Origin: Rhabdornis inornatus
Taxonomy: Eukaryota; Chordata; Aves; Passeriformes; Rhabdornithidae
Reading direction: 5' to 3'
Assembly (NCBI GenBank): GCA_013397075.1
Contig: VWZS01009934.1
Location: 4,182,305-4,246,304 of the forward strand
Length of the DNA: 64,000 nt
The stretch's first letter is position 1, and every line of letters begins with the position of its first letter. Shown in pieces: positions 11,601-23,600 of the stretch. The translations under genes were made by a program, and so were the position numbers. The notes beneath the pieces are model-generated. The model ran no database searches. It was not told the DNA's origin and saw only the letters and a program-made list of their open reading frames with translations.

Positions 11601-14600
11601 CTGTGAATCAAAGATATAGGTGGCAACGTGGGCATTGATTTAATAAAGTGGGAACTCTATCTGTTTCAGGTTACCTTACCTAAATTTTCAGTTCAGGTTA
11701 GTAGAGATAAAATTTTGGTGGTGAAGAGCATACCCATGCAGTGAAAAAAGACTTTCACTTTCATTTGAGTTCAGCTCTCTTTAGATGCTGCATGTGTGGG
11801 GTGACATCCAAGTTGTAAGTGTAATTTACATGCAGGCATAAAAGTGAGAGCATGAGTTCTGTATCACTAAGAGTTTTGAAGTTTTTGTGCCCTTCCAGTG
11901 GCTGCTGCAGAAGGACAAACATGCTCTTCTTCATGAATGCAGCTGACTTTGCCTGTGACATGAAGGATGACAGGGCGTGTTCTTGGATGTGCCAATGAGG
12001 AAGGGAGAGTGAGCATTAGGTTTACTGTTGTAAGATGCAGTACTCTTTCAGTAAAGTAGGGCTACTGCATTTCTCCCATGGCATCTACATATAAAAACAA
12101 CTTCTTTAGAAGTTGTTTTGTTCTTTCTTGTTGTACAACTTCACTTGAGGCTTAAGCGTATAAGAATTAAGTTAATAGTTTGATGAGTAGAAATATTTTC
12201 TTCTCTTTTCATAGATGATGATATTGATGATGGAGAATTCTTTGATAACCAGCTAGAAGCATATTTTGAGCAGTTGATACAACCAGAAATTGTAAGAGAC
12301 ACCAACCTGCAGAAACTCTCAGAATGTTGTGCAGCACTGAAGCTTTCTGAAAATGTCTTATTACAAGTAGGTTTAAAGTTCAAAGCTCAGCATACCCAAC
12401 GGCTCTTAAACATGTTAAACTTCTAGTAGTTACGTTCAGTAGTTATATTTGTGGGTATTCTTAAACAGAGTTAGTTTCAACTATTTTTTTGTTTCATTTT
12501 TTTGTTTCTGTACTGTTAAGTCAACATGTTGGCACTTCTTTTTCATCATACAATGAGTTTATAAATAATTGTAAGTTTTTTTATCTTTTTTATATTTGGG
12601 GTTTTTTTACATCTTGGATAGCAACGTCCTAGGTGTCTTTGAGTGTATAGCAACACAAAGACCTGTCTTTCTAGGAGAGTCAATGATTCTCTTTAAATAA
12701 TTGGTAAATGTGTGGAAGTTAAATGTAAGGCAGCAACAGGCTGGCTTGTGATTTGCCTTTGAGCAACAGTTAGCTCCATTCCAAACAGATTGCCAGGGAT
12801 TAAGTGCCTTTCCATTTTCTTGGCTTTGCAACAATCGATGTGATTCTGGCAGTCCCATGCTTGACCAGAGTGGAAAGGTGTGATTGATTTAAACACTTAA
12901 ACTGCAGATTCTGAAATTTCAGAAATTCCCCAACTGACATCAGAGTTTCCAAGCTATGTGGGAAGTGATGTTAACCCTGTACAAGTAGTCTGGATAGGCT
13001 ACAGTTTGTTACAACCGTTCATGAAGGAAGGGGTAAGTGGTTTTAAGAGTGAGAATACAGAGCTCTGCTCTCAGGGCTTCTCTGTGCAAGGTGTCCCTGC
13101 TTCATCGCCTTGTAGATTGACAGTAGGGTAGGTACAAAAGGCTCTGAGTCTAAGTTGGAGCCCTTATTCAGCAATGGGTCAGCCAGAAGGGAAAGGGGAA
13201 TAACACATTACCCATATCAAAGGGAATGAGAGGATGTAGTAGGAATAAGAAGAGATCTTCCTCTCTTGCTGTGTATGCCCTTGCAGGCACATCCATGGAT
13301 TGGCATAGCCAGGAACTATTGTCCTTGGTGGTAGAGGCTAACTAGAGGTGCCAGCTATGGCAGTGTCATATGAGTTAAAGTGCCATTAATCTCTTTTCTA
13401 CTAGAGAATTTTTTAATATTCTAAAAGGCCCTGTAGTGTTATGTTTTTCCTTTTGTATATCTATTCTAGTGGAACCTAAATATTTTATATTTTTTATTTA
13501 AAGGAGAACTTTCAGGAATCTGCCACTCATGGGGCTGTGACTGGAATAGACTCTGGAAATGCTAGTGATGAAGATTCACAAAGTGAAGAGATAACTGGAT
13601 GTCCTGTGGAAAGAGAAATGCTGCCCAAAGCAGCACAGCAAAAGGTATGAAATTGCCATTTAAATTCCTATTATTCATGTTGAGTAAGACTGTAGTAGAA
13701 GATGGCAGTGTTTTTGAAAACTTGTTAGATCTTTAGATAACCACCCAACCTTCCTTTACAAAAAATTAATAATACCACTTTGGTTTTAGGCCTGTTTTTC
13801 AAACATAGTCAGCTTGGACTGTTTTGTATCTATAACTTTTAGTGCATGCAGTTAATAACTGTGCTTCTGACACTTTTCAAATGATGATTGTTTTCAAAGA
13901 ATTCTGTGACTCCTGGGGATGTGCTGGATTCCCACATGGCTGCTGAATTGCAATTAGATTCCCTGTATCTGCGGTGTGTGGACAGCCATAAAGCTGATGT
14001 CTCAGAAGTCCTTCCAAAGCAAGAGTCCTCTGTCTGTCAGGCTGCTTCTTCTGATGCAGGAGTGCTACGCACAGCGAGAGGATTTTTGGGACATGACACC
14101 ACTTCTGAAGTTCTTAGTGCAAATGTACCTCAGGCAGATGCAACTCAGTGTAAAGTTGGTCTTCCTGATACTTACCTCTCTCCAGCTGGGGACAGCTGTG
14201 GGAACTTAAGTTTAGCTGCAACAGACAAAGGTAGGATGCTTTACATACAACCTATCTTTACATTAAACCTGTCTATGCAATTGTGACCGTACTTTATTGC
14301 ACGGAAAAAGAAATAAAATTATAAGCTAGGCATTTTTATTTACTTGTAGGAGTTGGTAATAAAAACCAGTGTAGCATGAATTAATTCTGAATTGCTTTGT
14401 TTTCAGAAACACTGATTGTTGTATGTTGCACTTAACTGTTACTTAGTTGCTGATGAAATGAGTTTAGCCTTGCAGTTGCAGCAGCTGGAGCTTGCAGCAA
14501 CTTTTGCCATATCCCTTTTAATTTTAATCCATAATGTAGCATTTGATGTATCTTTTAGGTGATTTACCACACAGTGTTGTCTATCAAAATGAGGAGGGCA

Positions 14601-17600
14601 AATGGGTGACTGATCTTGCGTATTATACTGCATTTGATGAAGAACAAGATTTAAATATGTCTGAAGATGAGAGAAGAAATGAGGAGTTCATTACTGGCTG
14701 TATGTAATTATCTTTTTTAGTTAACTTTTGTTGTCTGTAATAATGTTAAGTAAACATTATTCCTTTTTTTTTTTTTTTTTTTTTTTTTCACTTCAACAAA
14801 TCAGCATTTGGTGTTGCAAAGACTCCAGGTTTTAGATACTACAAATTATTTGAAAGCTGATGCTGACAGTAATCTGTAGTGGTATCATACCATTATTTAT
14901 AGTTCACAGCTTCTTTCTGTGTTTTCTACTCTTCTCATGAAGAGTGTTTTAAGACAAAACAAAAAGTACTCATTGTATGAGGTAAAGCAACTCCTCTCAC
15001 TTCCACAGTATTTCCTTTGGACTTTAATGATTGTTTTCCTTTCTTGCAAAAAAAAGGAGAAGAAAAGTAATTTTGTGTTGCATGATGCTTGTAAGAGAGG
15101 AAATAATTATCAATGAGGAATTACTACAAAATCAGATAGGATGTGAATACAGTGTCAAAATTTGAGAGACTTGAAAGTGTTGGCTAGCTGATGATTTTTT
15201 TGTGAAGTCCCTTGGGAATGTCTTGATGCTGAAAAATGGTACTGGTACTGAAAAATGTTGGAGCTTATTGGGGGGCTTTGGTACTCTCATCTTTCCTTGA
15301 ATTCTAGGCTTTTTGAACCTTTGTTTACTTAAAAAGTTGTTTATTATCCCTAACCTATGTCAGACTGATCTTCATGAGAGTCTGTATATTTGTCATACGG
15401 GCTTGGATAATACATATGTAGTGCCATAGGCAAATTGATTCCTTAGCACCAAAATGTCATCTGCTCGTCTGTTTTGTAAGAGATTCAAGAGCATTTCTCC
15501 TAATCTCTTCTAGTTTCTAAAGCTGACATGTAGGTGGGCTAATGTATTCTCAAGATGCCCATGGTCCACTCAAGGTTCTTCTTTCTTTCAAAGCGAATGG
15601 TGTCTAACACTGTTCATTTTGAACAAGTGATCAAACAGGGTTGTCTGCTTGAAATAATGTTTTTCAACACTGTAGTGGTTTTCTGATGGTTCACGTAAAT
15701 ATCATGTCATTTGGGAGACACTTTCCCATCTACTATGTCAGTAACTCTTCCATGATTTTTCAAAAGCCGTTATACTTCAGACACCTTTTGAATCTTAGAC
15801 TTGAGTTGTTGAGTGATTAGAATATTTGACTGTTGTAAATTTTTCCAAGGCTACTTAGGTTTTTCCACCGGATAGATTTTTAAGGACTTCTGCTTTCAAG
15901 TCAATGGGCTTACGTCTTTGCATGGTAGATGATAAAACACTGACAGACTCCATGTGGTTGGCATTTTTCTGGCTGCTGGTCTTCTTGTCTGTCTGTAGTG
16001 ATGTTTGACAGCTGAAGAAATTTTATTTGTAAGGACAGAAAGGACATGTTACATCTGATTCTTTGGAGTCTCATTTATGACATGTCTCTCTGTCAGCAAA
16101 CTGTGCCCACAGTGTGTTCTTGTATGGAATAGTGCAGGAGTGCTCACCTGACAGTGTTGGGGACTTCAGAAAGTCTCTGGAGACTGTAGGACTCACAGAG
16201 AAGGTAAAGAACTGCTACTAACTGAGAGTTCAGCTGGATAGAACAATGTGTCATAGATAGTGCCGGGTTGCCTTTAGGTAAGATGAGCTTGGGTTGCTCA
16301 ATAAGGATATATTCCAACTTTGTTTCTTTCCTCAGAGTATGTATTGTGACTTCCATGAGTAATTTTATGGACAACAGCTGTATTCACCTTGCAAGTTTGC
16401 ATCTATTCTTGGCTTTTGCCCTGTGCCCTCTATGTCTAGGGATGCTCTGTGTACAAGGCCATGTATTTTTCAAGTTTTGATGAGCCTAGTGATACATTAA
16501 CTTTGCAATCAGGTGGTAGAGTAGTATCTCTTGATCAATTTTTCACAACATTTTGGTGAAGGGATTCTTAAGTGTTGGTTGTTCTGTAGATGGTAATTGT
16601 GAAAAGTACAGGCATTTGAATTCAAATGTACGATTGAGTTATTTGGCTTGTTAATTTGCATGTGTTTTTTTATGAACTGGTACAAGCCAGTATCTTTCTT
16701 TTGCTCCAATTCAAAGGTACCACCTTGATGATAAAAATTTTCAACCCCAAATGTAGTAAAGGTTTGATCCGAGTTAGCCATATGATGCTTGGTTATAGCT
16801 AGTATGGGTATCATAACCTGTAAAGAGTTATAATTTAACTTGGGGCTAAGGCTGTTAGAAACTTGCTTTATTCACCACTGAGTTAATTAACTAAATGCTG
16901 ATGTTACTTTGACTTCTAAAGATCAAGCAAATACTCCTTTAAAACTAATTTCATATGACTTTTCTCACCAAAATGGGATTGGGTAACTCCTAGTGTGTCC
17001 CAGACTGTCTCAGGCCTAGAATTATGTGTGCAATAACTTTCCATCAAATTGAGTTTAATGATGGCGAATAGTGATGACATTATTTAGTAACTTCTGCCTT
17101 ATTTTAGTAAATTTTCTCTTTGGTTTTAAGCTGAAGCAGCAGCTATGATTGCACAAGACGAGGAAGAATTTGAGAAAGCACACAGACTTGTGCAGGTAAC
17201 TAATGACCTCAGTGTAAACAAAATAGTTTTCTAATTTGTTTACAAGTTGCAACTTCTGAAATCTCTTTGTCTGCAGGCAGGAAAGTTAGGCAGTCCAAAT
17301 GCATCTGAATTAGCAAATACTTCATGGAAATCTGCTAATAGCTTCATTCTTCATAAAGATGCCAGCTATTTACGTTTGTCTTTGGGGGAGTTCTTTGGTC
17401 AGAGATCCGAAGCTCTTGGATGTCTGGGTGGAGGCAGTGATGTGAAACGGGTATGTATCTAAACATTAATATTGAGAAACCAGGAAAAGACAAGACAGCA
17501 ACAACTAGCACTAGCTTTGTTATTTTGTAACTAGTTCTTTCTCGGATCTAATTTTCTTAGTTGATTAAGGAAGGAAGTTCTCTGTGTGCTACAGGTGTGG

Positions 17601-20600
17601 GTTGATGGTTTCCTACGGGAATTTCTGGTGTGAATTGCTGGCTAGTGTTACTGTTGAATGTTGATCTTCACGTTTTGATCAGGAACTCATTATGTGTAGG
17701 ATTAGAGGGAGAAAAGTACACCATATAAGGAGGCATGTTGGAGGTCCCAGCAAATTATCCACACAGTTGAATGAAATACTGTTCAGACAAGGATATTTGA
17801 ACAGTGAAGGCATCTCTGAATAGCTACAGATAGTTGATGAGCTATCTGGGCAATGCCCAACTTCAGTAAAAATGTAATCACGTAGCTTCTGACTTAAAAC
17901 GTTTGTATGCTTCTTGTAGTTGTTGGATACCTGGCACTTCTGTCTTCTGCTATTGGTAGATAGGATCGCATCTGTGTTTCAGACAAAAAAAAGAAGGTGG
18001 GGCAGTGTGTACAATGGGAAGGAGAAGTCACACATACTTGTGTAATTCACTTGTGTCATGAGGAATTGTTGGAGTTGGCAGAGTTAGTTTATCCTAAGCA
18101 TTCCAAGACTTAGTGGCAGACCATGCCTCCAGGCAGAGATGATGTGAACATATGTACTTCATTTCTTTATTATGAGTAAATGGTATAAGTAAGTTGTGTC
18201 CTGGCTTCAGTTGGGATAGAGTTGGTTTTCTTTGTAGCAGTTCGGTGCTGGGTTTTAGATTTAGTGTGAGAATAATGTTGATAACACACTGATGTTTTGG
18301 TTGTTGCTAAGTAATGCTTACCCTAAACCAAGGACCTTTCAATATCTCATGCTCTGCCAGTGAAGCAGGTGCACAAAAAGCTTGGAGGGAGCATGGCCAG
18401 GACAGCTGAACCAAACTGACCAAAGGGATATTCTGTATCATACAACATCCTGCTCAGTCTATAAACTGGGAGAAATTGGCTGGCAGCCATGGATCACTGT
18501 TCAGGCATAGGCTGGGTATTGATCTGTGTCCAGTGAGCAATTGTGTTTTGCATCACTTGTTTCTCTTGGGTGTTATTCCTCTTTCCTTCCTTTTCGATAC
18601 TGCTGTTATAGTTATAATTTATATCTTGTGTCTGTTATTAAACTGTTCTTACCTCAACCCATGAGGTTTACCTGTTCTTTCCAATTCTTTCTGTTGGAAG
18701 GAGGTGGGGCGTGAGCAAACAGCTGTGTGGTACTTAGTCGCTAGCTGGGGTTCAGCTGTGCCAGTTGCTAGTTTATTTTATGTATGTGTGGGAAGTAGTG
18801 TATGTGTTTAGATTAGGCACTTGCAATGCTAGGAGGCACACTTTTTTTCTTTGTGGTATGAGAGGTATACCAAGCAAGCACTGCAGGCCAAAACTGCTTT
18901 GCAGGTGCATTGAACCTACTTGTTAATTATTAAATTTACTCATGCTGTATTCTGTATTTTTTATAGCCATCTTTTGGTTACCATATTGTGTCCCCGAAGA
19001 AAAGGCAGCCTGTTTCTTTGCTAAGGCAATCTCATTCATCAGGAGGTGACATTGGCCGAGAGATTTCACAGTTGTCTGAGGAGGTGTATTCAGGTAGTTA
19101 CAGAACAGCTCTTTTTTTCTACGGGGCATTAAGGGAGCATGTGTATCCCAAGAATGCAGGTTTTTAGACCGTCTCCTTACTGTAAATTAATTAATTTTTT
19201 GTTGTTGTTGTTAGAGGACTTAGAAGCACAAACAAGAGAACGTGCAAATTCTACCACCTCTGAAGGTTCAGGGCATAGGGTGGATACTGCTACTGGAGTC
19301 CATGAAAATATTAGTACAGAAGATGCTACCAAAAGTAAAGCAAAGGTATTTATGTTGTATTTTTCTTTAAAGTGCAACTATGAACTGAAACAAAATTCAA
19401 ATTACTCCAATTATTACTCTTTGAATACAGCTAACTTTGGACTTTCATATTGGCTCGCTACTTTTTATATGGATCGTTTGAATCCTAGTAGGTGCCCTTG
19501 TTTCTTAGGATAGTTTGGTTAGAATGGCATGATCCTGTGTTAAGTCAGGTGTTGCTATCACCACCTCATTTTCCTTTTTCTTCCAGCTTCACTTGTGAAA
19601 TTGATCAGTCTGTCAGCCCATAGTTTTTCAGAGACTGGTAGGGCTGGTGATGTTCTGTGACCAAGTTTCTGAATTTCAGATGTGTCTTCCCCTTCTATTT
19701 TTTTAATGAAACAATTTATCTTTAGCATTGGAATAAAATCTTTTAGTTGATAGAATTTAAGAATATGAACATAGTGCAAGTCTGAAAAAAGTGTCTTGTT
19801 AGTTTGGTAGTCCTTGATACCTACCTTCCCTGCCTTTGTCACCTCCCTAAGCCTGCTGGCAAATCTCCTTCTAATGCAGGCCAGGATGCTGCTGAGCTTC
19901 TTTGCCTGGCTTGTGGTCAACCTCCTATCTACCAGGACCCTAAAGTCCTTTTCTGCAGTTGCTTTCCAACTGGTTGGCTCAGGGCCTGTACAGGGGCCTG
20001 GGGTTATGCCTCCTTAGGTGCTGGTCTTGGCATTTCCCCTTGAACTTCTCAGCCCATCTTTGTCCTGCGATGGTCCCTCTGAATGACAGCTGACTCTCCT
20101 GTATATCAGCCACACCTCTCAATTTTGTGTGATGATGGAACTTGCTGAAGGTGCACTCTGCCCAATCATCCACATCATTAATGAAGTTGTTGAACAGTGC
20201 TGGCCCCTGTCTTGATCCCCAGGATACTCTGCCAGTGGGTGACTGGCCTCCTGATGGAGACTTGGTGCTGCTGATTTACCCTTTGAGCCTGGCAGTTCAG
20301 CTTGTTTTCAGTCCAGTCATGGTGTACATGTCTGCTCCATGCTTTGTCTGTCTTCCTATGAGGATGTTGTGAGGTGATGCATGCATATCTACAGGAGAGC
20401 AGGTGTTTTAAATTCTTCCTGAGTCTGTGTCCATCTGAGAGAGACAGAAAGAAACTGGCCTCTGGGTATAACTGTCTATCTACTCCATGCCCTTTGCTAA
20501 AAATAGCCAATGTGAAAACTAAAGAAGAAATCATACTTGTGATAGAAAAAGCTGTAGGAATAGCTATGTCTTCTGTCTGTAGAGGCAGATGATTTAAAAT

Positions 20601-23600
20601 TATTTGGGAAGTTACTGTATATTTGGTCATGGTAACTTCTTTGCTGTTTGTCCCTCATAGGATTTTACCCCCAGTTCTTTCAACTGAATTAAAAGCATTT
20701 TAGGATTTTAAGTTTCACAAGAACTAAAGCTTCCTAGTAGGCAATACTTACTTAATCTAGAAAAGCCTTTGTGAAGTAGACTTAAAAAATCGGGAGAGTG
20801 AGAATAATCTCTATTACAGCGTTCCTTCTAGACAGGTGTTTAAAAATGCGTCAATGAAGAACATTAATATATTGCCATATCCTGAAATGCAAACAAGAAA
20901 CAAAACACTGAACAAATTTTTTTTACTGTGATGCTTAACTCGTTTTGTTGCAGGGTGGAATTCATAAAGGCAAGTTTGAGGATGGCTTGTCTAATCATTC
21001 TGACTCTGTCTTGAGTATCAGCACAATTGCAAATGCTATTGCTAATGCTTCCTCCAGTGCTGAACCTTCCCAGCTAGCTGCTATGATAATGGCACTCTCC
21101 AATAAAAATAAAAGAACATGTGTCCTTCCTGGAGTTGTTAAAGAAGCTGAACTCTCTGCTAATGAGTTATTATACAGCAATAAGGAAAATAGTGCATTTG
21201 ATATGGAAAAATACCTCAAAAAAACAGATGAGAACAGATGTGAAAGTGAATATGAGAGTGTTGTGAAACATGAAGCATCTATCCAGAACCTTACATCTGA
21301 TACCTTTTTGCTGGATAAAGATAAACATAAGGATGCTCTTGCAGGAGACTTGATGAATAATCATAGCAAACAGCAAGGAATAAAGAAGCGATTGCTTGAT
21401 TATCTTAATGAAGAAAGTGACAGTCAAAATTTTTCTAGTCTGTCTGGTATTCCCAGCCGCGGAGGTGTAATCACAGATAATGTTCAATATTCAGAAAAGT
21501 TGACAGATTTGGTAAATAGTAAACATTTACAGTCAATGGATGCTGATACTAGATCAGAGACACTTAATGGAAATGAAGCCCGCACATATGGAATTCTCTC
21601 AGCAACAAAAATGGAAGTGGCACAGCAAAATCGGCTTGCTTACCAGAACAGCAATCTGACTAATATGTATAGAAGGGAAGACAGAGAAACAGTAGATCAA
21701 GCACCAAATGCTGTTCCTGAACCATGTAATGATTTGGTGGAGGGAAGTGCAGGAAATACTCCATCCCTCAGCAACTTAAAACCTGCCAAGCAACCTAGTA
21801 AATATGTCTCAGTAAGTCCTACAACAGCCAAGCCTGTGCAGAAATTGAACAATGATGAGAGGAAGCAAAATATAGAGAAGAGAAACAAGGATCCCTGTAT
21901 TCCTCGTGGTGGGAATGCAAAACATGTAACTTTTGAGAAGCTCTCCCCAACTTCCCAGAAGAGTACTGGTAAGTAAACCTATATAAATGCAATTATTGTT
22001 GAAAAGGCTTTTCTTGACAGTAAACTTGTTTCCTGTCCATAAATAAATACGGTGTTTAAAATTTGTTTACTTGCCAGAGCATAAACCCATTCTACCTGAA
22101 TGTGGCTTAACTCCGGAGGGTGAGCAGTGTAGCTTCAGACCTTCAACTTCACCTCTGATTCACTCTTCTCCTAGTGAGACTTCCGGAACAGCATTTTCAG
22201 GGTAAGTTTCTTGGTGCAGGTTATAAGAATTAGTGCTTCATGAAGTTTGTTGAGGGATCATGTGTTGGTTTGAATGTCAACTGTGATCCAGATTTGTAGA
22301 AGATCTTTATTAGGCTAAGACTACACTAAACTGGACATTATATAGACCAATGAAGATGTGTTTTTTAAACTTAGAAGTATTTAGCTCCATTTGGTTCTCT
22401 GATTTGTATCATTGCTTGTTGTGGGAGAGGGTGGGTAGAAATACTTGTACTGCTTTTGACTATTTTGTATTTTGATACATACTTGTATCCAAGGTTTAAG
22501 GTTTCCTTAGCAACTGAAAGAACAATATTAACTCCCGTAACAGTAAGTGTTATAAAATTGCAGCTAAATTGATTCTGTAGTCTTAAACACAAACATGGCC
22601 AGTAGCTAATGGTTTGTGTGCAGTCTCATAAGAAGATGAAGCAACTGATGTCCTCGACTTAACTTTTAAGTTCACTGTTTGGTATTTAACTACAGTTTGT
22701 GTTTGTATGTGTTATTAGAATTACAGGCTATCTGGCATTTCTCAGAAATTAGTATGTGCAGGAGTAGATGTATTTTTGCAGGCATGTTATATAGCTATTA
22801 GAATTTCCAGTTAAAATTATCAGTGACTTTAATTGTTGTCATGTTAATTTGTCTTGTTGAACCAAATGCTGAGAGATGCTGTGTTTTCAGGTATTTGAAA
22901 TTAAGAGAATCTCAGCAGTGAATAAGAAACTCATGTGTGATGCCTGGGAGGTTAAATGATTTAATTTGACTTTTTAATCTAGTTAGATACAAGTATATTG
23001 ATTCCCATCTTTTATTAAATTGTGTTGTTTCTGTGGCCTTAGCGTCTGAATTCAGTTGTGTAACTCTGATGCTTTACCTACGTGGATTTATATAGAATGA
23101 AAATGTGTTTATATATACCAAAGCCAGAACTTGTAAAGGTTAATTCAGAGCTGATTTCTCATTTCTACTGACTGCATTAAGAAGAACAGCTAATTAAGTT
23201 GACTTTTAGAATAATATAGGTAATGTGTAACATTGATTTTCTTGAGGTCAGCATTAAAAATGTATATGTTAACACTGGCATATTTTGAATCTCTTTTTCA
23301 GATCTGAAATGGACTTTTCTTGCCCATCACATTGTCAGGAATCTCCTTGCAAAGAGAATGTGCTACCTCAGTCTGCTTACTCGAGTCCAAGCATGAGCAG
23401 GTTAACCTATGTCTCTGCATCTGGCAGTACGCATAAGAACTCAGCAGTGAAACATAACCCCAGGACATACTGGGTGAGAAACACAAAGCAGCACCTCCCC
23501 TTTGCCCCTAAACCAAAATTTACAGGTCAAAGTAATTCTAAATTAGAAAAGCCCTAAGGGTTTTCAAACAGTTGAGGATATGCTGTGCCTAGGGAAAACT

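Noticed and set aside
20178..20630. 150-codon minus-strand frame
   Set aside because: It overlaps an antisense CR1 fragment, so its coding look comes from decayed LINE sequence rather than a host gene.
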